The notes: generated by a model from the sequence alone, not told the origin. A DNA stretch of 64,000 bases from Yeosuana sp043876835 (GCF_043876835.1 NZ_JBAWJZ010000002.1:503914-567913); one strand, 5' to 3'; shown: positions 17,488 through 27,368, counted from the first letter of the stretch. Numbers and translations are program-made.

Positions 17488-18952
17488 TTTTTATACTCTA
17501 TTAACAAATCCTTTTGTAATTTTAGCTCTCTTATTAGTGCTTTTTGTTTTTAATTCTTTTGATCCATTACCAAACTATGATGAAAACCTTTGGTCTTACA
17601 TTGGTAGGATATGGAATAGAAAAGGGATTCCCCCATATACAGGAGCAGTAGAGAATAAGACTCCTGGTATATTTTTTCTATATGCTGTTTCTGATTTTTT
17701 ATTTGAAAGCAATATTCTTTTTATTAGATTAATTGGAGTTATTTCAACTCTAATTTCAACATGGACACTTTATAAAATTTGCGTAAAATTACATACTAAA
17801 CTGGCGGGAGTTTTTTGTATGTATATTTTTGGGCTTAGCATGAATTGGTATTTGTTTTGTGGTTCCTATTTTGCACATACAGAAGTCTTTATGATTATGT
17901 TTTCTATTATAGGATTTTATTTAATTATGAAGTGTAGCGATATTGAGAATATGAAATGGTATTTATTTTTAGGGGGCGTATCTGTTGGCATAGGAATCTC
18001 TTTCAAGCAAATTGCAGTAACAACATTTCTGGCACTTATATTCTTCTTCTTAATATATTCAGCTATTGGTTTTTCAATAAAAGAGAAGTTAAAAGGTATT
18101 TTTTTCTTGTTTTTAGGATGTTTGACATCCATTTCTTTATCTTATTTCATTCTTTATTTTAATGATGTTTCGTTTTATGATTATTTCGAGGGTGCCTGGT
18201 TAATATTGTTGAATTCAGGTTCAAAAGCACCAAATTTTAAAGCATATTTTGATAATTTTTGGAACCACCTTATAGTTACCAAATTCATTATTTTTTACCT
18301 TTTTATTGTTTTGTTTTTATTTCAAAAAGAATTACAACAAAAACCTTTTTTTTTGGCAGTCATTTTATGGTTTGCATTAGATTTTGTTGGAGTTATTGCT
18401 TCTGGATATTTTTACGGCCATCAAATTAAACAAGTTATACCTTCTTTATCAATTATGGCTGGAATAGTGATGAGCAATTTAACAGTAAATAATTTTTATC
18501 TAAAAAGTATTAATCCAAAGTTAATAATATATATAATTGTTATTTTGTTTTTTCCATACATACAAACTTATTTGACCACAAAATTTTTGTTTAAACCTCT
18601 AGATTCATCTTCTAAAGATATGGGTGCTTGGATTAGAGATAATACTAATGAAACAGACTTTATTTATATTTTAGGTAGCGATGAAAAACTTGTATCATCA
18701 TTGTTGGAGTCAGGTAGAGTGTCATCAAGTAAATACTTTAATTCAATTTTCATCACCGAAGAAAAACACAGAGAAATTGTTTATTCCGATTTATTAAGAA
18801 AAACACCTGAAATTATTTTAAAACTCAAAAATGATTCCGTCGATGTTGATCAGGTCTATGGAAATCAAATTAAAGAATTTTTAGAAAATGAATATGTCTT
18901 TTTTGATAAAATTAGCGACCTTGAAATTTATAAGTTAAATAGAAATCCATAA
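17474..18952 (+). CDS. GT-C fold membrane glycosyltransferase (GT39/ArnT-like)
   Basis: A 492-residue integral membrane protein with about ten hydrophobic segments. The first periplasmic loop carries the acidic motif DPLPNYDENLW and the NKTPGIFFLY stretch, which is the arrangement seen in lipid-linked-sugar transferases of the GT39/PMT-ArnT group. The last ~110 residues form a soluble domain (DMGAWIRDNTNETDFIYILG) typical of the family. It would move a sugar from a polyprenyl-phosphate donor to a surface acceptor on the outer face of the inner membrane. It overlaps the FAD oxidoreductase gene and shares its strong AT bias. Donor and acceptor cannot be read from sequence. Confidence 0.78.
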   Translation: MRKNNFYTLLTNPFVILALLLVLFVFNSFDPLPNYDENLWSYIGRIWNRKGIPPYTGAVENKTPGIFFLYAVSDFLFESNILFIRLIGVISTLISTWTLYKICVKLHTKLAGVFCMYIFGLSMNWYLFCGSYFAHTEVFMIMFSIIGFYLIMKCSDIENMKWYLFLGGVSVGIGISFKQIAVTTFLALIFFFLIYSAIGFSIKEKLKGIFFLFLGCLTSISLSYFILYFNDVSFYDYFEGAWLILLNSGSKAPNFKAYFDNFWNHLIVTKFIIFYLFIVLFLFQKELQQKPFFLAVILWFALDFVGVIASGYFYGHQIKQVIPSLSIMAGIVMSNLTVNNFYLKSINPKLIIYIIVILFFPYIQTYLTTKFLFKPLDSSSKDMGAWIRDNTNETDFIYILGSDEKLVSSLLESGRVSSSKYFNSIFITEEKHREIVYSDLLRKTPEIILKLKNDSVDVDQVYGNQIKEFLENEYVFFDKISDLEIYKLNRNP

Positions 18953-19102
18953 TTTAATTATTAAATACGAAAGATCCGTTAATTGTATTTGATTCTTTCT
19001 TTATGATTTCTGCGTTTAGTATCTTTACAAAATATGCAATTTAAAAACATGTAAAAAGAGTATAATAAAATTATTTGAATAAATGATATTTAATATTTTC
19101 TA

Positions 19103-21613
19103 ATGGCCAATAAAGCAGACTTAATAGTAGTTCACGTTTTCTTTTTTTTGTTTGCAATGAATTTTTGTTGGTCTCAAAATGGAAATATAGCTCCAACAAT
19201 TACCGCTACTGGAAACCAAATTTATTGCCCATTATCTGAAATAAATGTTGTTACAGATTTTGATATTGTAGACCCTGATGACACTCAAATAGCAGCAGTT
19301 TACATACAAATTTCAACAGGATATCAATTAGGTTTCGATTCTTTAATTTTAAATGGAACACATCCGAATATAGCTACGTCATGGAATGTAACTGAAGGAA
19401 AATTAACTTTAAAAGGGAATGGAACACCATTGGCTGCTTATGTTGATTTAATTGCAGCTGTAAAAGATGTTGTTTTTAAAAGTACAAGTACTAATCCAAG
19501 CAATAAGTTTTTTTCTTTTACTATAGGTGATGCTAACTATTTACCAAGAACAGGTCATTATTATGAATACGTCTCTGCCCTGGGTATTACATGGACAGCA
19601 GCCAAGGCAGCAGCAGAGTTGAGAACATATTATGGTTTACAAGGTTATTTAGCAACAATTCTTTATCCTGAGGAGGCGCAATTAGCTGGTGAACAAGCTG
19701 CTGGAGCAGGATGGATTGGTGGTAGTGACGCACAAACTGAAGGCATTTGGAAATGGGTTACTGGACCTGAAGCAGGTACCATTTTTTGGAATGGTGGACC
19801 TAATGGTTCTACACCAAATTATGCTAATTGGAATTCAGGTGAACCTAATAATTTGGGTGATGAAGATTATGCTCATGTAACCTATAATGTAGGAATAAAA
19901 GGATCTTGGAACGATTTGTCTAATACAGGAGAATCGTCTGGAGACTATCAACCAAAAGGTTATATTGTTGAGTATGGATCTCCAACCGATCCTCCTTTAA
20001 ATATTTCAGCCAGTACCCATATAAGTGTTGCAAAAATTACCGATACTACCCCAAACTCAAGATGTGGTACAGGTAGCGTGGATTTGGAGGCTCATGCCTC
20101 TACACCTACGGCAGAGGTGTTATGGTTTGAAGCATCCACTGGAGGAAGTTCAATATGGAGTGGCAATAGGTTTACGCCGGTGATTAACAGTACAACCACC
20201 TATTATGTATTGGCTTCAGTCGGTTGTCAGGAAGGAGAACGAACCCCTGTTGTGGCTACTGTTTATGAGATGCCTGTTATTCAAAAGAATATTGTCTTTA
20301 AAAACTGTGATGATGATGGTATGCCAAATGGATTCATCAATTATAATTTGGAAGAAGCTAATGATATCATAACAAATAATAACTCAGAAGGATTGACAAT
20401 CACATATTATAAAACACAAGCTGAAGCTAATTCAGGAGTTGGTCTAATAAATCCCATTTACAATAATTCAGAAGGAAACATTGTTTTTGCACGTGTTGAG
20501 ACTGCCGATGGATGTTATGATATATCAACCATAGATTTACAGGTTTCTACAACCTCACTCCCTCAAGGTTATGTTTATAATATGGGTGATTGTGATGACG
20601 ATGATGTAATTGACGGAAAACGAGTTTTTGATTTGACCCAAGCTTCCGATGCTTTTTTTTCAGATTTCCTTCCTCCTAATCAAAATTTAAGTGTTCATTA
20701 TTATAGATCGTTTGATGATGCACAGCTAGAGAATAATGAAATTTTAAACCAGACATCTTATATAAATGAATCTGCTTTTTCACAAACGTTATTTGTTAGG
20801 GTAGAAAGTGACAATAATGGTGATTGTTATGGTATTGGCCCTCATTTGCAATTAATTGTACATCCCAGACCGCAATTTGAGATTGATCAAACAGAAATAT
20901 ATTGTTTTGACAACAAACCGGTTACATTATTTACGTATAACCCAAATGGTGATTTTTTATATGAATGGAAAGATGAGAGTGGACAGATTGTTGGTAATTC
21001 ACCTTTTATTACAGTTGTTATAGGCGGTACATATACGGTTATTGCAACCTCAAGTTATGTCTGTGAATCGTTTCCTGTATCCTTTACTGTGGTTCAATCT
21101 GCAGTTGCCAATATAAGTTCTGATTATGTTTCTATTGTTGAATTATCAGACAATAACAATATCACCATTAATAATGACAACAATAATCTGGGAATTGGAG
21201 ATTATGAATTTGCCTTGGACAATATCGACGGTCCCTATCAAGAACAACCCTATTTTGATCATGTTCTAGCCGGCTCTCACATAATTTATGTAAAAGACAA
21301 AAACTTATGTGGAATCGCTCAATTAGAGGTTTTTATTCTTGGATTTCCTAAATTTTTCACACCAAATAATGATGGAAATAATGACACTTGGTATGTTAAA
21401 GGCTTAGATAATGATTATTCAAACGCTTCCGTAGTTAGTGTATTTGACCGTTATGGAAAGTTGATAAAGCAATTAAATGCAAAAAACGGATATTGGGATG
21501 GTACTTTTAATGGTCAACAATTAGCTGATTCAGATTATTGGTTTGTAGCAGAACTCGTTGAAGTTACTGGAAATGTTAGGACATTTCATGGTCATTTCAG
21601 CTTGGTTAGATAG
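19103..21613 (+). CDS. Secreted C-type lectin protein with gliding-motility type B sorting domain
   Basis: An 836-residue surface protein. A signal peptide ends near NFCWSQ. A C-type lectin-like domain spans about residues 139-291: it has WIGGSD, WNSGEPNN with the EPN calcium/sugar motif, and SWNDLS with the WND motif. An Ig-like domain (about 303-390, CGTGSVDLEAHA ... TTYYVLASVG) follows, then beta-rich repeats with many DDD/NDN calcium-type loops. The end (about 750-836) FFTPNNDGNNDTW ... VFDRYGKLI ... YWFVAEL is the CHU_C / T9SS type B sorting domain. Expected to be secreted by T9SS and to bind glycans. It lies 150 bases beyond the glycosyltransferase on the same strand, so it may recognise the sugar made there, which is inference only. 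Confidence 0.88.
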   Translation: MANKADLIVVHVFFFLFAMNFCWSQNGNIAPTITATGNQIYCPLSEINVVTDFDIVDPDDTQIAAVYIQISTGYQLGFDSLILNGTHPNIATSWNVTEGKLTLKGNGTPLAAYVDLIAAVKDVVFKSTSTNPSNKFFSFTIGDANYLPRTGHYYEYVSALGITWTAAKAAAELRTYYGLQGYLATILYPEEAQLAGEQAAGAGWIGGSDAQTEGIWKWVTGPEAGTIFWNGGPNGSTPNYANWNSGEPNNLGDEDYAHVTYNVGIKGSWNDLSNTGESSGDYQPKGYIVEYGSPTDPPLNISASTHISVAKITDTTPNSRCGTGSVDLEAHASTPTAEVLWFEASTGGSSIWSGNRFTPVINSTTTYYVLASVGCQEGERTPVVATVYEMPVIQKNIVFKNCDDDGMPNGFINYNLEEANDIITNNNSEGLTITYYKTQAEANSGVGLINPIYNNSEGNIVFARVETADGCYDISTIDLQVSTTSLPQGYVYNMGDCDDDDVIDGKRVFDLTQASDAFFSDFLPPNQNLSVHYYRSFDDAQLENNEILNQTSYINESAFSQTLFVRVESDNNGDCYGIGPHLQLIVHPRPQFEIDQTEIYCFDNKPVTLFTYNPNGDFLYEWKDESGQIVGNSPFITVVIGGTYTVIATSSYVCESFPVSFTVVQSAVANISSDYVSIVELSDNNNITINNDNNNLGIGDYEFALDNIDGPYQEQPYFDHVLAGSHIIYVKDKNLCGIAQLEVFILGFPKFFTPNNDGNNDTWYVKGLDNDYSNASVVSVFDRYGKLIKQLNAKNGYWDGTFNGQQLADSDYWFVAELVEVTGNVRTFHGHFSLVR

Positions 21614-21614
21614 G

Positions 21615-22415
21615 TTATAGTTCTGCTAAAACTTTTGCAACACCGTCATTTTTATTGGTATCGGTTACTTTTTTTGCAATTTTTAAAACTTCTTCAATAG
21701 CGTTTTCAACTGCAACACCTAAACCGACAGCTTTCAACATTTCAATATCATTATAATTATCTCCAAATGCTATCACTTCATGCATTTCAATATCTGGATA
21801 ATTATGATTTATAAGAGTTTCAATAGCTGTCTTTTTAGAAATGGAACGATGTGAAATTTCAATGTAAGTTGATTTAGACCGATATAAAATAATCTCATCA
21901 TTATGTTCTGCTTCTAAAGTCTTGTATAGAAAATCAATTTCTTGTTCGTCGCCCATACACATAATTTTATGGGCACCTTTGTTTTCTTTTTTCCAGGATT
22001 GTAATACATCTAAATTAGATTTAACTTCAGGTAGAACTTTTGTGTTATTAATTTCTCTGTTTGCCCAAAAATCTAATGAAGGCACAAACCATTTATCGGC
22101 ATGGTATAAGCTTAAATGAATGGAAGTATTTAAGCTTTTGTTTATGATAGATTCAAGAACACCATTGTTGATTTCTGTTGAATGAATAATGCTTTGCTGA
22201 TTTAAAATTAATCCTCCATTATAGGCAATAATAGGGTTGTTAGTATTCCCTAAAATTTCCTGTAAATGCCTCATTGCTTTTGGCATTCTTGATGAAATTA
22301 ATATAAATGGAATATGTGATAAACGTTTAATTTCTCTAATCGTAGCAACTGATAATGCTCTGTCTTTATCTAGTAATGTGCCATCAATGTCACTACAAAT
22401 TAATTTATAGTTCAT
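21615..22415 (-). CDS. Cof-type HAD-IIB family phosphatase
   Basis: A 266-residue haloacid-dehalogenase hydrolase acting on sugar phosphates or similar small phosphoesters. Motif I is ICSDIDGTLLDKDRA at the N-terminus, with the nucleophile and acid-base aspartates. Motif II is FILISSRMPKAM, motif III a lysine in SISKKTAIETL, and motif IV IAFGDNYNDIEML. The C2 cap insertion lies at about residues 85-180. All catalytic residues are present and the length is normal. It converges with the lectin gene with one base between the two stop codons. Substrate not predictable. Confidence 0.93.
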   Translation of the reverse strand: MNYKLICSDIDGTLLDKDRALSVATIREIKRLSHIPFILISSRMPKAMRHLQEILGNTNNPIIAYNGGLILNQQSIIHSTEINNGVLESIINKSLNTSIHLSLYHADKWFVPSLDFWANREINNTKVLPEVKSNLDVLQSWKKENKGAHKIMCMGDEQEIDFLYKTLEAEHNDEIILYRSKSTYIEISHRSISKKTAIETLINHNYPDIEMHEVIAFGDNYNDIEMLKAVGLGVAVENAIEEVLKIAKKVTDTNKNDGVAKVLAEL

Positions 22416-22447
22416 AAAAATTGAAATACTAAAGTGTTTATGAAATT

Positions 22448-22486
22448 AAAATCTTGCTTGTATGATTATTTTACAAGCAAGATTTT
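22448..22486 (-). terminator. Terminator of the DUF349 gene
   Basis: A perfect 14-base stem (22448-22461 with 22473-22486, core ATCTTGCTTGT / ACAAGCAAGAT), an 11-base loop, and T-rich flanks in the minus-strand direction. It starts 15 bases beyond the stop codon of the DUF349 gene. Confidence 0.8.
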
Positions 22487-22500
22487 TATAAAAATATTAA

Positions 22501-24537
22501 TCAGTAAAGTTCTTTTATTTTGCTAAGTTTTGTCTTCCAAAGCTTTAATGATTCTTTATGACTTTTAATGTTATTATGAACCTCTTTAACTAAAGGATTG
22601 TCATCATTTACATTTGTAAAAAACTGTAGATTGTTTTCTAATTGATTAATTTGACTTTTAAGTTCATCAATTTTTTTACGGATAAAAGAGCGTTCATTAT
22701 CAAGGTTTTGATTATCGTCTTCATTGCTTAGAACTTCTAATTTATTTTCAAATTTAATTAGTTCAACATCATTCTTATCCATTTTTAGTTTAGAAAACAA
22801 TTCATCTAAGGATTTATTGAATTTTCCTTCTATAAATCTTTTATCATTAGGAACACGTCCTAAATTTTTCCATTCCGAAATAAGGTTTTTTATAACAACT
22901 AAGTCTTTTTCTTTACCGCCAGATAACTTTAAATTCTTCATGGAATCTAAAAGAGTATTCTTTTGATTATAAGCATCCATTTCAACTTTGTTAGCAGCAT
23001 TTCTTTCTGTGTGAAGTTTATCGAAAAAGTGGTTACAAGCCGATTTAAATTGTTTCCAGATTTTATCACTATCTTTTCTAGGTACATGCCCAATCTTTTT
23101 CCAGTCATTTTGAATTTTCTTCATCAATGCTGTAGTAGTTGCAATGTCTTCATTGTCTTTATTGTCTTCAGCAATTTTGATGAGTTCTAATTTTTTTTGA
23201 AGGTTTGTGTATTGCTCTTTTTTTAAACCTTTATAAAATGAATTCTTTTTCTTGTTAAAATTTCTAACGGCATCTTTAAATTTTGCCCAAGTTTCTTCAT
23301 TGACCTTAGAAGGAACTTTTCCTGCATTAAAAAAGGCATCACGTAGAACCTCTATTTCTTTAATTTTTTTTTGCCAAACGCTGTGAGAACTTACGTTTTC
23401 TGCACCTACAGCTTCAATAGAAGTAATTATTTCAAGTTTCTTTTCAAGATTTTTTTCATAGACCTTATCTATCTCTTGATAATACTTTTGGCGTTTATCG
23501 TTAATTATTCTGGTTGAATTTTTGAATCGATTCCAAATATCTTCTCTAAATTCTCTATCTACAGGACCAAGTTCTTCTTTCCACATTTTGTGAAGCTCTT
23601 GCAATTCTCTAAAGGCATGAAGCACATTATCATCTTTGGCTAGTTCTTCAGCTCTTTCAATGATTTTTAATTTTTTATCTAAATTGTGCTTAAAATCTAA
23701 ATCCCTTAAATCTCTATTAAGGTGAAGAAAATCGTAAAACATCTCAACATGGTGATGATAACTGTTCCAAGCATTATTGTATTTGTCTCTTGGAATTGGA
23801 CCTGTATTTCGCCAGCGTTCCTGTAATTCTTTGAAATGCTTGTAGGTAGTGTTTATGTTTTCTTCAACATTTATTAATCCTTTTAATTCTTCAATAATTT
23901 CAAGCTTGTCAGCTAAATTTTGCTTTAAATTTTGCTCAAAACTTTTATAGTGTTCATGAAGTTTTGTTTTGTAATCTTTATAGGTTTCTTTAAAACGTTT
24001 TTGTACCGGACTTGAATAATAAAAATCAATTTCATTACCTCCATCAGATAAAAATTCTTCTTTTTTCTCGTCAAGTAATGCTTGAAATTTTGTTTTAAAT
24101 TCTGCGTTTATTTGTTCAACGTGATTTTTTATAGCTTGAATTTTTTCATTTTTTACCAATTTTTCTAATTCTATGGTAAGTGCATCAAGCGACATGCTAT
24201 CGTAATCTTTTACCTCAATGGTGTGTCTTTCTTTATGGCCATCATCTTCAGCATCTTCAGCATTAGACTCGTCAATCTCATTTAAAACATCATCATTATC
24301 TTCTTCATTTATCTCTTTCACTTCTTCTGGCTGAACTTGTATTGTTTCAGTTTCAGACTCTAAGGATTCTTCTTTTATGGAATTCTTATTATTAACTTCT
24401 GAAATAGTATTTGAAATATCTAAATCAGAAGTTTCTAATGAAGCATCATCAGAAATTTCCTTTTTAATTTTTTTACTTTTTGAAGTTTTATTTTCTTCTT
24501 TTCCTTCTGCATCTTGCAGGTTATCTAGCTCAGACAT
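22501..24537 (-). CDS. DUF349 repeat protein
   Basis: A 678-residue soluble, highly charged helical protein. The first ~115 residues are acidic and low in complexity (likely disordered). The rest carries at least five DUF349 units of about 70 residues. Each has a tryptophan-glycine-proline signature: RWRNTGPIPRDKYNNAW, MWKEELGPVDREF, AGKVPSKVNEETW, DWKKIGHVPRKDSDKIW and EWKNLGRVPNDKRF. DUF349 proteins are widespread in Bacteroidota and function is not established in this group. Coiled-coil prediction is likely over most of the length. Single-gene unit with its own terminator. Confidence 0.9.
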   Translation of the reverse strand: MSELDNLQDAEGKEENKTSKSKKIKKEISDDASLETSDLDISNTISEVNNKNSIKEESLESETETIQVQPEEVKEINEEDNDDVLNEIDESNAEDAEDDGHKERHTIEVKDYDSMSLDALTIELEKLVKNEKIQAIKNHVEQINAEFKTKFQALLDEKKEEFLSDGGNEIDFYYSSPVQKRFKETYKDYKTKLHEHYKSFEQNLKQNLADKLEIIEELKGLINVEENINTTYKHFKELQERWRNTGPIPRDKYNNAWNSYHHHVEMFYDFLHLNRDLRDLDFKHNLDKKLKIIERAEELAKDDNVLHAFRELQELHKMWKEELGPVDREFREDIWNRFKNSTRIINDKRQKYYQEIDKVYEKNLEKKLEIITSIEAVGAENVSSHSVWQKKIKEIEVLRDAFFNAGKVPSKVNEETWAKFKDAVRNFNKKKNSFYKGLKKEQYTNLQKKLELIKIAEDNKDNEDIATTTALMKKIQNDWKKIGHVPRKDSDKIWKQFKSACNHFFDKLHTERNAANKVEMDAYNQKNTLLDSMKNLKLSGGKEKDLVVIKNLISEWKNLGRVPNDKRFIEGKFNKSLDELFSKLKMDKNDVELIKFENKLEVLSNEDDNQNLDNERSFIRKKIDELKSQINQLENNLQFFTNVNDDNPLVKEVHNNIKSHKESLKLWKTKLSKIKELY

Positions 24538-24641
24538 TTTATAAATGTTTAGGTTCAGTAATTTACTTTATTGCTTAAATATAGTAACAACTAGAGTAAT
24601 TACAAAAAGGTGAACGGTTTTTAATACTTTTAAGTTTGTTT

Positions 24642-25382
24642 TTAATGTAAATTCCAAATAGACCAGGCTTTTTCGGCCTGCAATTTTAACATTTCTAAGC
24701 CGTTTATAGTTAGCGCTCCTTCTTGTTTGCCAAGTCTTAAAAAAGTGGTTTCTTCTGGATTGTATATTAAATCGTAAAGAATATGCTCTTTGGTTATAGC
24801 TTTATATGGAATATTTGGGCAGGCTTCTACATTTGGAAATGTGCCAACAGGCGAACAGTTTATTATAATTTGATGCTGTTTTATGATGTTTTCGGTTAAT
24901 GTGTCATAGGAAAAATCAATATCATTTTTTGCAGTTCTAGATACATATCGATATTGAATGTTTAATTCTTTTAAGCTAAAGGCGACTGCTTTACTGGCAC
25001 CACCTGTTCCTAATATTAAAGCTTTTTTATGATGCGGCTTTAAAAATGGTTTTAAGGATTCTATAAAACCAAAGTAGTCTGTATTAAAGCCAACAAGTTT
25101 ATTGTCTTCAGTGACTTTAACAGTGTTTACAGCTCCAATTTCTTTTGCCTTTTCGTCTAATGTATCAAGATAGGGTATAATAGCTTCTTTATAAGGAATG
25201 GTTACATTAAATCCTTTTAAATCATCAATATTCTTAACTGCTGATGGGAATAAACCTATAGTTTCTATATCAAAATTATCATATGAAATATTGTCTATTT
25301 TTTCATCTTCAAATTTCTTTCTGAAATAGGCTCTTGAAAATGAATACGATATATTTCTACCCAGTAACCCTAACTTACGCAT
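24642..25382 (-). CDS. aroE: Shikimate dehydrogenase
   Basis: Reduces 3-dehydroshikimate to shikimate with NADPH in aromatic amino-acid synthesis. About 246 residues. The start at 25382 gives the natural N-terminus MRKLGLLGRNISYSFS, where the SxS pair contacts shikimate; upstream codons belong to the overlapping DUF368 gene. The substrate-binding segment FNVTIPYKEAI holds the catalytic lysine, and DTVKVT-like asparagine/aspartate residues follow (AVNTVK, NTDYFGF). The NADP Rossmann motif is ILGTGGASKAV, followed by YVSRT. It overlaps the upstream DUF368 gene by eight bases, so the two are translationally linked. Confidence 0.92.
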   Translation of the reverse strand: MRKLGLLGRNISYSFSRAYFRKKFEDEKIDNISYDNFDIETIGLFPSAVKNIDDLKGFNVTIPYKEAIIPYLDTLDEKAKEIGAVNTVKVTEDNKLVGFNTDYFGFIESLKPFLKPHHKKALILGTGGASKAVAFSLKELNIQYRYVSRTAKNDIDFSYDTLTENIIKQHQIIINCSPVGTFPNVEACPNIPYKAITKEHILYDLIYNPEETTFLRLGKQEGALTINGLEMLKLQAEKAWSIWNLH

Positions 25383-26394
25383 GTTCTTTTCTTGTTTTTT
25401 GACCATAAATTTCCAGCGCCAATACAATTGCAATACCAACAAAAATGAATACTATGGCATAATAAGTGTCATTTGTTAATTCAGGAATATATCTCTTATA
25501 ATTTTCAACAACTTTTTCACCTCTTGAATCTAAAAGAAAACTTCCGGTTTCACTTAATTTATAAATAGTTTTTTTCCAAGGCCAAACCACACCAAGCGAG
25601 CCAATAATAAATCCAATTATAGCTGAAATTGTGATGCTTTTATAATGCTTTAAAATATAACTTAAAAGGTTTGAAAATGTAATTAAACCTGTTAAAGAAC
25701 CCAATGTAAATACAACAAGTACTTTAAGCATTCTTAATCGTTCAGGATTTGTTATGAAGCCAAAATCACCACTTATTAAATCGAAAAAAGTATCATATAG
25801 AGCATTAACAGATTCCACAAGTAGCAATACATAATTTCCCAAAAGAATTAAAATGAATGAACCAGAAAACCCAGGAAGTGTCATGCCCGATACGCTTATT
25901 ATGCCACAAAAAAACACAAACCATAAATTATCATTTTCTTTTGCAGGGCTTAAAAAACTTACGCCAACGCCTAAAATGATTCCAATAAAAAGAGATAAGT
26001 ATGTTTTGTAATTCCAGTCTTTAAAATCTTTATTTATATAATAAATGGAGCCAATTATCATTCCGAAAAAAACACTCCAAACGTATAATTCATAGTATTT
26101 TATAAGATAATCTAAAACCTTGGAAATGCTAAAATAGCTCACAATCATACCAAAGAAAAGTAAGCTTAAAAACCTGCCATTTACATAATTGTAAAAACTT
26201 TTATAACGACCATTAATGAGTAATTTAAAAGCTTTAGCATTTATTTTTCTAAGTGAATAAATGAATTCTTCATAAAAACCAGCAACAAAGGCAACTACAC
26301 CACCAGAAACTCCTGGAACTTTATTTGCAGCTCCCATTCCTAATCCTTTTAAGATTAAGAAAACTTTATCTCTAAATGTTCTAGTGCTTTCCAT
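25375..26394 (-). CDS. DUF368 (PopT-type) membrane protein, copy 2
   Basis: A 339-residue polytopic membrane protein of the DUF368 family, with about eight to ten hydrophobic segments. The signature GMGAANKVPGVSGGVVAFVAGFYEE lies near residue 18, in two runs. A second related motif, GMTLPGFSGSFILILLGNY, is near residue 180. This internal repeat is the family hallmark. DUF368 proteins have been reported as undecaprenyl-phosphate translocases (PopT) that return the lipid carrier to the inner leaflet. This copy has a longer, charged loop near residues 280-300 than its neighbour. Adjacent to the paralogue by a one-base overlap and overlapping aroE. Confidence 0.9.
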   Translation of the reverse strand: MESTRTFRDKVFLILKGLGMGAANKVPGVSGGVVAFVAGFYEEFIYSLRKINAKAFKLLINGRYKSFYNYVNGRFLSLLFFGMIVSYFSISKVLDYLIKYYELYVWSVFFGMIIGSIYYINKDFKDWNYKTYLSLFIGIILGVGVSFLSPAKENDNLWFVFFCGIISVSGMTLPGFSGSFILILLGNYVLLLVESVNALYDTFFDLISGDFGFITNPERLRMLKVLVVFTLGSLTGLITFSNLLSYILKHYKSITISAIIGFIIGSLGVVWPWKKTIYKLSETGSFLLDSRGEKVVENYKRYIPELTNDTYYAIVFIFVGIAIVLALEIYGQKTRKEHA

Positions 26395-27314
26395 TAGTGT
26401 TTTTTTGAACCTACTTTTTCAAGAATAAAAATAGTTAAAAAACCAACGATTATTAATAATATTGCAAATACAATATGATTATCTCCTTCAAACGAAAAAG
26501 GGGAGATGCTTCTTTCTAAAAGAGGAGTTTTAATACCTTTTGAATTAACATGCCAGGTCAATGTTTCTTTCCAAGGCCAGACTTTATTTAAAGAACCAAA
26601 AATAAACCCAGTAAGAATTGCCAAAGTTAAATTATGATAATGCTTAAAAAGCCATTTTAAAAGATGACTAAAACTTAATAATCCTATTATAGCCCCTGTT
26701 GCAAAAACAATTATTTTTTTTAAATCAAAATCATGAAGAGCATCACTTAGAGTTTTATAAGCCCCTAAGATAACTAGTATAAATGAACCAGAAATACCTG
26801 GTAAAATCATAGCGCAAATTGCTAAAGCACCAGCAAAAAACAAGAAAAAGGGACTTTCGTTTGTTGCTAGAGAAGGTAATGATGTAATGTAATAAGCTGA
26901 AAATGCACCAAAAAGCAAACCAATAATAACAGTAACATTCCATTTTTTGATTTGCTTTCCAACAAAATAGATACTTGCGATGATAAGTCCAAAAAAGAAT
27001 GACCAGATTAATATTGGTTCATTTTCAATCAAATAGTTAGCCAGTCTCATAAAAGAGACATAACTAACAATAATTCCTGATAATAATGCTAAAAGAAAAT
27101 TACCATTAAGTTGAGTCCAAAAATCCTTTAAACCCTTTTTAAATAACGTTTTAAAAAGCGATAAGTTTACATTGCTTATAGTTGAAATTAACTCTTCATA
27201 AATCCCCGATATAAACGCAATTGTACCGCCTGAAACACCTGGTACAGCATCAGCTGCTCCCATTGCTAGACCCTTTAAGGAAATCAGTAAATAATCAGTA
27301 AAACGTCTTTGCAT
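26394..27314 (-). CDS. DUF368 (PopT-type) membrane protein, copy 1
   Basis: A 306-residue paralogue of the next gene on the same strand. It shows the same repeat pair: GMGAADAVPGVSGGTIAF near residue 18 and ICAMILPGISGSFILVI near residue 165. Its first motif has the common family aspartate (AADAVPGVSGG), where copy 2 has asparagine-lysine. Around eight membrane segments. Expected to translocate polyprenyl phosphate carriers used for peptidoglycan and surface polysaccharides. It overlaps copy 2 by one base, so both are made from one message. A tandem pair suggests different ion coupling or lipid preference, an inference. Confidence 0.9.
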   Translation of the reverse strand: MQRRFTDYLLISLKGLAMGAADAVPGVSGGTIAFISGIYEELISTISNVNLSLFKTLFKKGLKDFWTQLNGNFLLALLSGIIVSYVSFMRLANYLIENEPILIWSFFFGLIIASIYFVGKQIKKWNVTVIIGLLFGAFSAYYITSLPSLATNESPFFLFFAGALAICAMILPGISGSFILVILGAYKTLSDALHDFDLKKIIVFATGAIIGLLSFSHLLKWLFKHYHNLTLAILTGFIFGSLNKVWPWKETLTWHVNSKGIKTPLLERSISPFSFEGDNHIVFAILLIIVGFLTIFILEKVGSKKH

Positions 27315-27368
27315 ATTCTGGTTTTAATTTAAAAACCTAAAGGTATATAAATTTTTTAAAGACGTTTA

